In this document: positions 7,866 through 14,837 of the stretch, piece after piece | How the letters are laid out: every line of letters starts with the position of its first letter | Position numbering within the stretch: position 1 is the first letter of the stretch | Assembly: GCA_035639875.1 (NCBI GenBank) | Contig: DASQXE010000100.1 | Span: 1-16,242 of the forward strand | Length of the DNA stretch: 16,242 nucleotides | Origin: JAIBJP01 sp035639875 | GTDB lineage: Bacteria > Actinomycetota > Thermoleophilia > Gaiellales > Gaiellaceae | Reading direction: 5' to 3' | Made by a program: the position numbers and the translations under genes | Notes under the pieces: model-generated | The model's database searches: none | The model's input: the letters and a program-made list of their open reading frames with translations, nothing else | Told to the model about the DNA's origin: nothing

Positions 7866-8052
7866 GACGCTTCCCGGGGCCGCCGCGAGCCTCCCTCCAA
7901 CGCTAACGCGTCGACAAATGACGCGCTCGCAGTTGTCTCGTATGCTCAAGCGACTTCGCCGCGCTTCTCCGTCCGGGTAGCTAAATTCGGAAACTCACAG
8001 ACGTGGCGCGGCGGATGTGGGAAAAGCGTGCCGAACGACGCGCGGCGCCGCG
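7866..8052. other. 187-bp intergenic region with promoter-like and folded elements
   Basis: No open frame of note. From left to right it holds an inverted repeat CGCGTC/GACGCG (7907-7912, 7920-7925), a promoter-like pair (see 7918-7946), small stems AAGCG/CGCTT (7948-7952, 7962-7966) and CGTC/GACG enclosing TCCG/CGGA, and an 8-bp inverted repeat GCGCGGCG (8006-8013) with CGCCGCGC (8046-8053), which runs into the arfB stop. It could terminate the convergent glmS and arfB transcripts or encode a small RNA. Confidence 0.35.
7918..7946 (+). promoter_or_regulatory. candidate promoter downstream of glmS
   Basis: ATGACG (7918-7923) and TATGCT (7941-7946) are 17 bp apart, with 4 of 6 bases of the -35 consensus and TA...T of the -10. 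It would transcribe the rest of the intergenic region and then antisense to arfB. Confidence 0.3.
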
Positions 8053-8445
8053 CTAAGCCTCCCCGGGTGGTCGCCTCAGCCGCTTCACCTCACCGCGGCG
8101 CTTCTTCTCCGTCAGCCGTCGCTCCCGCGCGGCTGTCGTCGGCCTCGTCGGGCGTCGCTTCCGCTGCACTCGCAGGCCGGCCCGGATCGCCTCGGCAAGC
8201 CGCTCGAGCGCCAGCTCACGGTTCCGAAACCGGCTGCGCTCGTCCTGAGCCACGGTGCGCACGACCCGCCCCGCACGCGCCCGCAACCGCCGCTTCTGCG
8301 CGTCCGTGAGCGCGGCGGACGCATCGACGTCGAACACGGCCTCCGCCCTCGTCTCCGTCTTCTGCGCATGTTGGCCGCCCGGCCCGCTCGAGCGTGAGTA
8401 GCGAAGCTCGATCTCATCGAGGGGAATGGCCACCTTCGCCGTCAC
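8053..8445 (-). CDS. arfB: Peptidyl-tRNA hydrolase ArfB (release-factor-like ribosome rescue)
   Basis: A 130-residue class-I release-factor-like protein that frees ribosomes stalled on truncated messages. It has the catalytic motif SSGPGGQH with G23-G24-Q25, an RF-1 type core, the RFRNRELALERL helix, and a long basic C-terminal tail (RKRRPTRPTTAARERRLTEKKRRGEVKRLRR) that in this family enters the empty mRNA channel. After GGQ the usual H-V-N-K-T is H-A-Q-K-T. I chose GTG at 8445, which gives the compact TAKVAIP start. An ATG at 8478 would add 11 residues but overlap the divergent HAD gene by 11 bp. The stop lies in a GC palindrome. Confidence 0.9.
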   Translation of the reverse strand: MTAKVAIPLDEIELRYSRSSGPGGQHAQKTETRAEAVFDVDASAALTDAQKRRLRARAGRVVRTVAQDERSRFRNRELALERLAEAIRAGLRVQRKRRPTRPTTAARERRLTEKKRRGEVKRLRRPPGEA

Positions 8446-8450
8446 CTGAA

Positions 8451-8456
8451 TAGACT
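8451..8456 (+). promoter_or_regulatory. -10-like box TAGACT for the HAD-acpS-nnr-alr-cca run
   Basis: TAGACT lies 11 nt before the ATG at 8468. The gap between divergent start codons is only 22 bp and holds no Shine-Dalgarno for the plus gene, so a leader of at most a few bases is expected. The same hexamer precedes the minus-strand gene starting at 15461. Confidence 0.35.
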
Positions 8457-8467
8457 CGCGGCTGCCG

Positions 8468-9241
8468 ATGACGGCCATTTTGCTCGACATCGACGGGGTG
8501 CTCCACGTCTCCGGCGAGGCGATTCCGGGCGCCGCCGACGCCGTCCGCGCACTCCGCGACAAGGGACACCGACTGCGCTTCGTCACGAACAACACGACGC
8601 GCGCCCGCGCGCAGCTCGCGGACGAGCTGCGCGCCATCGGCATCGAGCTCGAGGACGAGGAGCTCGCGACGACGCCGCTCGCCGCGGGCCGACTCCTGGA
8701 AGGTCTCCGCGTTCTCCCGGTGACGATGGCGGCGATCAAGGACGATCTGGCAGAACACATGACGCTCGTGGACGAGGGCGCCGAGGTCGTGCTCGTCGGC
8801 GGGGCCGACGAGACGGCCGAGACCGGGGAGGTCTTCTCCTACGAAGAGTTGAACCGCGCCTTCGCGGAGCTGCGCGAGGGGGCGCGCCTCGTCTGCCTGC
8901 ACAAGAACAGGTGGTGGCAGACCTCGAGAGGGCCGCTGCTCGATGCCGGCGGCTTCGTTGCGGGACTCGAGTACGCGGCCCAGATCCAGGCCCAGATCGT
9001 GGGGAAGCCCACGGCCGCCTACTTCGAGGCCGCACTGGCTGAGCTCGACGCTGCCCCGGGGGAGGCTGTCATGGTCGGCGACGACGTCGAAGCCGACATC
9101 GGGGGCGCCAAGCGCCTCGGCATGCGCGGCGTGCTCGTCCGCACGGGCAAGTTCAGGCCGGCTGCGCTCCGCGAGGCTGATCCGCAGCCGGACGGCGTGA
9201 TCGACTCGATCGCCGATCTTCCCGCATACCTCGCCGCATGA
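8468..9241 (+). CDS. HAD-IIA family phosphatase, LHPP-like
   Basis: A 257-residue haloacid-dehalogenase-type hydrolase with a C2a cap. Motif I is D7-I-D9-G-V with D7 as nucleophile, motif II is FVTNNT with T39, motif III is K180 in VGKPTAAYF, and motif IV is G204-D-D-V-E-A-D210. The block VGDDVEADIGGAKRLGMRG with VLVRTGKF matches the branch that includes LHPP (phospholysine/phosphohistidine/pyrophosphate phosphatase), although the substrate in bacteria is not established. The start is certain, because MTAILLDIDGV leaves no alternative. Its stop overlaps the acpS start as ATGA. It heads a five-gene overlapping run. Confidence 0.9.
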   Translation: MTAILLDIDGVLHVSGEAIPGAADAVRALRDKGHRLRFVTNNTTRARAQLADELRAIGIELEDEELATTPLAAGRLLEGLRVLPVTMAAIKDDLAEHMTLVDEGAEVVLVGGADETAETGEVFSYEELNRAFAELREGARLVCLHKNRWWQTSRGPLLDAGGFVAGLEYAAQIQAQIVGKPTAAYFEAALAELDAAPGEAVMVGDDVEADIGGAKRLGMRGVLVRTGKFRPAALREADPQPDGVIDSIADLPAYLAA

Positions 9242-9603
9242 GGGTCGGGCTGGACGTGATCGAGATCGGACGCGTCGAGCACGCACTCGCCCGCTACGAC
9301 GCCTTTCGCGACCGTTGCTTCACCGAAGCCGAGCGGGCGTACTGCGACTCGAGGCCCAATCCGGCCCAGCACTACGCCGCTCGCTTCGCCGGCAAAGAGG
9401 CCGTCGGGAAGGCCCTCGGCTTCGGCGTCGCGCGTGCCTTTGCGTGGAAGGAGGTCGAGATCATCGGGCGGCCGAAGCCCGACGTCCATCTGTCCGGCCG
9501 GGTCAGCGAATGGGCCGAGCGGATCGGCGCGGGGCCGCTCGACCTCTCCATGACGCACTCGAAGGGAATTGCCGCCGCCGTCTGCGTCGCCGATGTGGTC
9601 TGA
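9238..9603 (+). CDS. acpS: Holo-[acyl-carrier-protein] synthase
   Basis: A 121-residue phosphopantetheinyl transferase of the AcpS type, which moves 4'-phosphopantetheine from CoA to a serine of acyl carrier protein, switching on fatty acid synthesis. Motifs are GLDVIEIGRVE with Mg-binding D6, RFAGKEAVGKALG with E54, and SMTHSKGIAAAV near the C-terminus. The length is normal. The gene overlaps its upstream neighbour (ATGA) and the next gene nnr by 11 bp. The acpS-nnr-alr series is a common actinobacterial order. Confidence 0.97.
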   Translation: MRVGLDVIEIGRVEHALARYDAFRDRCFTEAERAYCDSRPNPAQHYAARFAGKEAVGKALGFGVARAFAWKEVEIIGRPKPDVHLSGRVSEWAERIGAGPLDLSMTHSKGIAAAVCVADVV

Positions 9604-11065
9604 AGGTCTCTACACAGCCGAGGAAATGCGGGCGGCCGAGGAGGCGTACGCCGGACCGAGCCTCGAACTGATGGAGCGGGCGGGGTCGGCGACAGCCGAG
9701 GCGCTCGCGCGCCGCTACCCAGACGCGCGCATGGTGTCGATCTGGTGCGGAGCGGGCTCGAACGGCGGCGACGGCTTCGTCGTGGCACGCAAGCTGCACG
9801 AGACCGGTCGCGGCGTCGAGGTCAGGCTGGTGGCGGACGAGGCGAAGGCAAAGGGCGATGCGGCTGAGAACCTGAGACGGGCCCGCGAGGCTGGCGTCTC
9901 GTTCACCGACGAAGGCACCGCCGGCGACGTGGCCGTCGATGCGCTTTTCGGCACCGGGTTCTCGGGAAAGCCCCGGCAAGACGCGGCGGCGCGGATCGAG
10001 GAGATCAATTCGCTCGGCGTCCCGATCGTCGCCGTCGACGTCCCGAGCGGCGTGGACGCCTCGACGGGCGAAGTCGCCGGGCCGGCGGTCTCTGCCGAGC
10101 TCACGGTTACCTTCCACGCGCGCAAGGTGGGCCTCGTGGTCGCGCCCGGGCGCTTCCACGCGGGGGAGGTCGAGGTGGCCAACATTGGTCTCGGCGGCTT
10201 GCAAACTCGGCACCACCGCGTGTTGCCGGAGATTCTCGGCCTCGTCCCTCGACGCCGCGAAACCGACAACAAGTACTCGGCCGGCTCGGTGCTCGTCGTC
10301 GGCGGCTCGACGGGAAAGACCGGCGCCCCGTCGCTCGCCGCGGAGGCTTCTCTCCGCGCGGGAGCCGGAATCTGCACGGCCTGCGTGCCCGCGTCGCTCA
10401 ACACCGTCTTCGAGCAGCGCCTGCTCGAAGTGATGACGCGCGCCTGTCCCGACGAGGACGGAGTGATGACGATGGACGCGGCCGATTCGATTCTCGAGGC
10501 GGCCGAGCGTGCCTCGGCCGTGGCCCTTGGGCCCGGTCTCGGCCGTACAGGCGGCGTGCGCGCGCTGACGGGCTATCTCCTCGACCGGCTGGACAAGCCG
10601 CTTGTCCTCGACGCGGACGGCCTCTGGGCCGCTGTCGACCACCTCGACTGGATCTTCGCCCGCGATGCGCCCACGGTTCTCACACCGCACGAGGGCGAAC
10701 TTGCCCGCCTTCTGGGGCGCAAATCGGACTGGGTACGTGCGCGCCGCTTGCATGCTGCTCAAGCGGGAGCAGACGAGGTCGGGGCCGTCCTTCTCCTCAA
10801 GGGTGCGGACACGATCGTCGCCGCTCCCGGGCGCGGTGCGCTCGTTGCCGATCTCGGCAATCCGGGACTTGCCACGGCTGGCTCCGGCGACGTCCTGACG
10901 GGGATCGTCGCTGCCTTCCTCTCCAAGGGAATGGACGGGGGCGAGGCCGCTGCGGCGGCGGCCGCCACGCAGGGAATCGCGGCCGACATTGCCGCGGAGC
11001 GCCACGGTAGCGCCGGACTGATTGCCAGCGACGTCGTCGAGGCGCTCTCGCCGGCGCTCTCGTGA
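9593..11065 (+). CDS. nnr: Bifunctional NAD(P)HX epimerase/dehydratase
   Basis: A 490-residue fusion of the two enzymes that repair hydrated NADH and NADPH. The N-terminal YjeF_N epimerase domain (about 1-205) shows GAGSNGGDGFVVAR (53-66), DALFGTGFSG, and VAVDVPSGVD. The C-terminal ribokinase-like dehydratase (about 220-490) shows YSAGSVLVVGGSTGKTGAP, GPGLGRT, LVLDADGL, LTPHEGELARLLG, LLLKGADTIVAAPG, and NPGLATAGSGDVLTG with catalytic D433. I start at ATG 9593, which gives MWSEGLYTAEEMR, the usual opening of the domain. An upstream TTG at 9569 only adds non-conserved residues. The stop overlaps alr as GTGA. Confidence 0.96.
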   Translation: MWSEGLYTAEEMRAAEEAYAGPSLELMERAGSATAEALARRYPDARMVSIWCGAGSNGGDGFVVARKLHETGRGVEVRLVADEAKAKGDAAENLRRAREAGVSFTDEGTAGDVAVDALFGTGFSGKPRQDAAARIEEINSLGVPIVAVDVPSGVDASTGEVAGPAVSAELTVTFHARKVGLVVAPGRFHAGEVEVANIGLGGLQTRHHRVLPEILGLVPRRRETDNKYSAGSVLVVGGSTGKTGAPSLAAEASLRAGAGICTACVPASLNTVFEQRLLEVMTRACPDEDGVMTMDAADSILEAAERASAVALGPGLGRTGGVRALTGYLLDRLDKPLVLDADGLWAAVDHLDWIFARDAPTVLTPHEGELARLLGRKSDWVRARRLHAAQAGADEVGAVLLLKGADTIVAAPGRGALVADLGNPGLATAGSGDVLTGIVAAFLSKGMDGGEAAAAAAATQGIAADIAAERHGSAGLIASDVVEALSPALS

Positions 11066-12093
11066 GCCGCCGCTCGGAGATCACCATCGACCTCGGCGCT
11101 TTCCGCCGAAACGTGACCCGGCTGCGCGAGGCGGCTGCCCCCGCCGAGCTCTGGGCGGTCGTCAAGGCTGACGCCTACGGCCACGGGATGGGCGATTGCG
11201 CCCGCGTGGCTCTCGACGCCGGTGCGACCGCCCTTTGTGTCGTGACTGCGCACGAAGGGGAGGCGTTGCGCTCCGCATTTCCCGACGCGCGCATCCTGGT
11301 CATGGGCCCTCTGGCCGCCGGAGAGGACGAGATCGCCCGCGGTGCGCGCCTCGAGATCGCCGTCTCGTCGCCCGTGATTCCGGAAGGCGTGACGGTCCAT
11401 CTCAAGGTCGACACCGGCATGGGACGATGGGGGATGACGCCGGACGAGGCCCGCTCGGCCCCACGCGAGCGCGTTGTCGGCCTGATGAGCCACCTGGCGA
11501 CGGCGGACGAGCCCGACCAAGCGTTCGCTCGCGAGCAAATCGCGCGGTTCTCCGCGCTCGTGCGCGAGTTCGACGGTCTCCGGGCGCACCTGGCGAACAG
11601 CGCCGCGACCCTTGCGTTCCCCGAGGCGCGCTTCGACGCCGTCCGCTGCGGGATCGCGCTCTATGGACTGTCCCCCTTCGGCGACGACCCGAGACGGCAC
11701 GATCTTCAACCGGTGCTCTCGTGGCGCAGCTACGTCGCCGTGACCAAGGACCTTGACCGGGGCGAAAGTGTCGGCTACGGGCGCCGGTTCCTCGCGGAGC
11801 GGCCGACTCGGATCGGGATCGTGCCGGTGGGCTACGCAGACGGCTTTCGGCGCGGCCTGACCGGCACCGAGGTGCTAGTGGCGGGCACTCGCCGTCCCGT
11901 TGTCGGAACGATCTCGATGGACGCATTCGCGGTGGAGCTCGGGGACGAGGAGGCAGGGGCTCCGGTGACGCTCATCGGCGACGGCGTCCTCGCTGAGGAG
12001 CACGCGCGCCGGCTGGGAACGATCAACTACGAGATCGTCAGCGGAATTAGATCCGCCCCGCTGCGCGCCGAGAGAACGGTCGTCGATGGATGA
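11062..12093 (+). CDS. alr: Alanine racemase
   Basis: A 343-residue PLP enzyme that makes D-alanine for peptidoglycan. It is slightly shorter than the usual 360-375. The PLP lysine is K35 in AVVKADAYGHG. The opposing catalytic tyrosine is Y239 in ESVGYGRRF. Other blocks are HLKVDTGMGRWG, VRCGIALYG, IGIVPVGYADGFRR, and GTISMDAFAVEL, in which the methionine beside the active site is kept. The C-terminal YEIVSGIRSAP is typical. It starts with GTG in the overlap GTGA with nnr and overlaps the next gene by 8 bp. In many actinobacteria alr is followed by tsaE-tsaB-rimI-tsaD; here it is followed by a nucleotidyltransferase. Confidence 0.97.
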   Translation: MSRRSEITIDLGAFRRNVTRLREAAAPAELWAVVKADAYGHGMGDCARVALDAGATALCVVTAHEGEALRSAFPDARILVMGPLAAGEDEIARGARLEIAVSSPVIPEGVTVHLKVDTGMGRWGMTPDEARSAPRERVVGLMSHLATADEPDQAFAREQIARFSALVREFDGLRAHLANSAATLAFPEARFDAVRCGIALYGLSPFGDDPRRHDLQPVLSWRSYVAVTKDLDRGESVGYGRRFLAERPTRIGIVPVGYADGFRRGLTGTEVLVAGTRRPVVGTISMDAFAVELGDEEAGAPVTLIGDGVLAEEHARRLGTINYEIVSGIRSAPLRAERTVVDG

Positions 12094-13126
12094 GCGCATC
12101 CGCACCGCGGTGGCGGGAGTCGAGGCGTACGTGGTCGGCGGCGCTGTTCGCGACGAGCTGCTCGGCCGGCCCCTCGTCGACGTCGACGTCGCCACGCACG
12201 ACCCCGAGGTGGCCGCGCGGATCTACGCAGGACTGAGCAAGGGTGCCTTGTTTCCGCTCTCGGAGCGGCACGGCGCGTGGCGCGTGGCCTTCCGCGACGG
12301 AACGACGGTCGATTTCACGCCCCTCCGTGGCGCGATCGAGGACGACCTCCGGACGCGGGACTTCACGATCAACGCGATCGCCGAGCCGGTCACCGGCGGC
12401 GAGCGGCTCGACCCGCTCGGAGGGCTCGCAGACGTCGAGGTCCGGCGCCTTCGGGCGGTGTCCGACAGCGTCTTCGCGGACGATCCCCTGCGCCTCCTCC
12501 GAGCCGTCAGGCTCGAGGACGAGCTGGGTTTCGCGCTCGACGAGAAAACGGAGAGCCTCGTGCGCGAACGCGCGGTCCTGGTCACGGAGCCGGCGGGCGA
12601 GCGCACGCTCGGCGAACTCGAGCGGCTGACGCCGGAAGGGTTTCGGCGGGCGGACGAGCTCGGCTTGCTCGCCCCGCTCGGGGGGTCGCTCGAGCGTCTC
12701 GACCAGGTCGACGTCGTCGATTCGCCCGGCTTTCTCCTCGTCACCGTCTTCGGCGACGCGCTCTTCCAGCTTCCCATCTCGAACGAGCTCCGGCGCTTCG
12801 CGCGCACCTTGCTGGCGGCGGAGCGACCTGCCGACGACACCCCACGCGAAATTCACCGCTTTCGGCGGTCCACCGAGCCGTGGGCCCTCACGGCGCTCGC
12901 GTTCCTGGGCGCGACCGATCTCTACGAGGCGGTGCGCGTGGCCCGGGCGTCCGACCCGAGCGAGCCGCTGCTGCGCGGGGAGGACATCCTCGCCCTGGGG
13001 GTCCGCCCGGGCCCTGAGGTCGGTCGCCTGCTGGATCTCGTCGCCGAGGAGCGTGCCGCGGGAACGGTCTCCACTCGCGAGGAGGCGCTGGAGCTCGCGC
13101 AGCGCGAGATCAAGAGCGCCACTTGA
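12086..13126 (+). CDS. CCA-adding enzyme / poly(A) polymerase family nucleotidyltransferase, compact
   Basis: A 346-residue class II nucleotidyltransferase. The catalytic head has V-G-G-A-V-R-D-E-L-L-G (16-27), the metal pair D32-V-D34, the third carboxylate D76, and the base-selecting block TRDFTINAIA (90-99). The neck shows DPLRLLRAVRLEDELGFALDEKT. Together these point to addition or repair of tRNA 3' CCA. The C-terminal half is weakly conserved and shorter than in two-domain CCA enzymes. No HD phosphohydrolase signature (H...HD...D) is visible, so it may be a minimal CCA enzyme or an A-adding specialist. The start overlaps alr by 8 bp and the 3' end overlaps the convergent redoxin gene by 17 bp. 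Confidence 0.84.
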   Translation: MDERIRTAVAGVEAYVVGGAVRDELLGRPLVDVDVATHDPEVAARIYAGLSKGALFPLSERHGAWRVAFRDGTTVDFTPLRGAIEDDLRTRDFTINAIAEPVTGGERLDPLGGLADVEVRRLRAVSDSVFADDPLRLLRAVRLEDELGFALDEKTESLVRERAVLVTEPAGERTLGELERLTPEGFRRADELGLLAPLGGSLERLDQVDVVDSPGFLLVTVFGDALFQLPISNELRRFARTLLAAERPADDTPREIHRFRRSTEPWALTALAFLGATDLYEAVRVARASDPSEPLLRGEDILALGVRPGPEVGRLLDLVAEERAAGTVSTREEALELAQREIKSAT

Positions 13127-13631
13127 TCGTGCAGCCGACCGGCGGCACTTCGGCCGGTTCCACAGCTCCGCCATCGAGCACGGCGTCGAGTGCGCTGCGC
13201 AGGTACGGCTCGGCGCCCGCGGGATCGTGATGGTCCGAATCTGGGGTTCCGTGGTAGGCGAGCCGGTGGTCGGCGTCAAAGAGAAAGACCTCGGGTGTCC
13301 GCGAGGCTCCGTACGCGGAGGCGACTTCTTGCGTCTCGTCGTAAAGGAACGGAAAGACGAAGCCCCTTTCCGCTGATCGCTGCCGCATGTCCTCGACCGA
13401 GTCGCCGAGGTAGCCGGCGTTGGAGTTGATCGCGACGAGCCCGGCGCGGTCGGCGTAGTCGCGCGCGACGTCGTTGATCCGCTCCTCCCACGCGACCACG
13501 TACGGACAGTGAACGCACGAGAAGATCACTGCGACCGGGCGGCCCTCGAAATCTGCGAGCGCGTGCTTCTTCCCTCCGACATCGGCCAAATCGAACGGGG
13601 GAGCGGGATCTCCAGGCGCCAGCCTGGCCAT
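13110..13631 (-). CDS. Thioredoxin-fold redoxin (peroxiredoxin-like, AhpC/TSA type)
   Basis: A 173-residue soluble redoxin. The active-site loop is S-C39-V-H-C42-P-Y-V, a CxxC within a peroxiredoxin-like frame. It is followed by LVAINSNAGYLGDSVEDM, PFLYDETQEVASAYGASRTPEVFLFD, and YHGTPDSDHHD. The C-terminus PPVGCTIKW carries a third cysteine (C167) conserved in this small family. It lacks a signal peptide, so it probably works in the cytosol, reducing peroxides or disulphides. The partner is not known. The ATG at 13631 has no Shine-Dalgarno but a TAGCAT box 6 nt upstream. It is convergent with the CCA-like gene and divergent from the acyltransferase. Confidence 0.88.
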   Translation of the reverse strand: MARLAPGDPAPPFDLADVGGKKHALADFEGRPVAVIFSCVHCPYVVAWEERINDVARDYADRAGLVAINSNAGYLGDSVEDMRQRSAERGFVFPFLYDETQEVASAYGASRTPEVFLFDADHRLAYHGTPDSDHHDPAGAEPYLRSALDAVLDGGAVEPAEVPPVGCTIKWRS

Positions 13632-13648
13632 CCGGCCATGCTACCGGC
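13632..13648. promoter_or_regulatory. Symmetric bidirectional promoter candidate, redoxin/acyltransferase
   Basis: The intergenic space is 17 bp: CCGGC, CATGCTA (13637-13643), CCGGC. On minus the box is TAGCAT followed by 6 nt and ATG (13631). On plus it is CATGCT followed by 6 nt and GTG (13649), a weaker box with C in place of the first T. The spacing is identical to that at 3327-3343. Confidence 0.42.
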
Positions 13649-14755
13649 GTGGGGCCGGTCTACGACGCCGTCGCGTTCGGGATGTGGGCATACACGAACG
13701 CCGCTTTCCGCGTGCGAGTGCTCGGCCCGCGGCGGTTTCGCCTCGCACCGCGCACGCTGATCGTCTCCGCGCACCGGCGCGAGAGCGACGTCCCGGTGAT
13801 TTGCCCGCCGCTCTACTTCGGGGCACGCCTCTGGCGCCACCGGACCGAGCGTATGAGCTTCTCGGCGCGCGACGACATGTTCCTGCCGGGGTTTTTCGCC
13901 GGCTTTCCGCCGGGCCTCTCGCCCCGGGCGCGGCGCCTATTGCATCCGATCGGTGTCGGCAGGTTCCTTCCGCGCGTCCAGGTGCATCCGATCTCGAGCG
14001 CGAGCGTCGCGCGCGCGGGCGAGCTGGTGCGAGCCCTGCCACAGGCGCCGCTCGCCGAGATGCTGCCGGACGACCTACTCGCGGCTCTCCACGACCGCGC
14101 CCGGGAGCGACGGTTGCCCGAACCTACACGCGGCGACGAGGTCCTCCGCGTCGACTTCGTCGACCTCCTCTGGACCGCGGTCAGTCGCGACGACGCGCCC
14201 CCCCTGCAGGAGTTTTGGGGCCGGAAGGCCGCCAGGGCGGCAGCCGATTTCCGCGAGCTCGTCGACCTCGTCCGTGGTGGCGGAACGCTCGTCGTCTTTC
14301 CCGAGGGACGCCCGTCTCCGGACGGGGAGATCGGGCCGCTTCGTCGTGGTCTCGCCGCCCTCGTGCGCCGGTCGCGACCCGCATGGTTTCTGCCGATCGG
14401 GCTCGCCTACGACCCGCTCGGGCGAGGACGGACACGCGTTTTCGTCGCCGTGGGACCGCGGGTCGAGCCCCCCAGCGGCGACGTCGAGGAAGCCACGCTC
14501 GCGCTACTTAAGCGGCAGACGCCCCTGACGTTCGGTCAGTTCGTCGCCCACGAGCTCTTGGCGGGCAACGATCCCACCGAGCGAGCGCTCAGGGACGCGA
14601 TCGAGCGGGCAGTGGCAGAGAAGCGCCCGTTCGATCCCGATTTGCGCGACCCGACGCGACGCCGGAAGCGCCTGGCCGAGGCCCACGCCGCCGCCGAAGA
14701 GCGGCGCGACGAGCTTCCGTTCCTCGCGCGGGAGTACGCGAGCGCACGCGCCTAG
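13649..14755 (+). CDS. PlsC-like glycerolipid acyltransferase with a large internal insert
   Basis: A 368-residue protein with the two diagnostic acyltransferase blocks. SAHRRESDVP gives the H-x4-D catalytic pair H42/D47, and VVFPEGRPS (215-223) is the glycerol-phosphate binding block III. In usual 1-acylglycerol-3-phosphate acyltransferases these blocks are about 70 residues apart. Here they are about 175 apart, with a predicted mostly alpha-helical insert (roughly 100-200). The C-terminal 60 residues are charged and helical (DPTRRRKRLAEAHAAAEERRDE). Likely role: acyl transfer to a glycerophospholipid or a related envelope lipid at the inner membrane. The GTG start has no Shine-Dalgarno and lies 6 nt after a -10-like box. 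Confidence 0.8.
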   Translation: MGPVYDAVAFGMWAYTNAAFRVRVLGPRRFRLAPRTLIVSAHRRESDVPVICPPLYFGARLWRHRTERMSFSARDDMFLPGFFAGFPPGLSPRARRLLHPIGVGRFLPRVQVHPISSASVARAGELVRALPQAPLAEMLPDDLLAALHDRARERRLPEPTRGDEVLRVDFVDLLWTAVSRDDAPPLQEFWGRKAARAAADFRELVDLVRGGGTLVVFPEGRPSPDGEIGPLRRGLAALVRRSRPAWFLPIGLAYDPLGRGRTRVFVAVGPRVEPPSGDVEEATLALLKRQTPLTFGQFVAHELLAGNDPTERALRDAIERAVAEKRPFDPDLRDPTRRRKRLAEAHAAAEERRDELPFLAREYASARA

Positions 14756-14837
14756 GGGACTTCGGCGTATTCACTGCGAAATAGAGCGTGGCCGTAGCCG
14801 GATGCCGACATGAGGATGCCAGCGGCGGCAGTAACCG
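14756..14837. other. 82-bp convergent gap with a repeated word
   Basis: This gap between two convergent stops has no clear terminator. GGATGCC occurs at 14800-14806, 14814-14820 and again at 14849-14855 inside the next gene. The last two copies extend to GGATGCCAGCG, 35 bp apart. AGCGG (14821-14825) can pair with CCGCT (14835-14839), without a T tract on either side. Confidence 0.3.

Noticed and set aside
7971..7996. tRNA-like start GTCCGGGTAGCTAAATTCGG
   Set aside because: It resembles a D-arm at first sight but has no GGTTCGA T-arm, no acceptor stem, and no anticodon arm in the following 80 bases.
9569..9592. nnr starting at TTG 9569
   Set aside because: The eight extra residues are proline-rich shadow of acpS, while ATG 9593 gives the usual family start.
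9503..11005. 500-codon open frame on minus opposite nnr
   Set aside because: nnr is certain from both domains. The antisense frame shows only shadow composition.
12047..13279. 410-codon open frame on minus opposite the CCA-like gene
   Set aside because: The head-domain motifs of the plus-strand protein are clear. The antisense frame shows no motif and crosses the redoxin gene.
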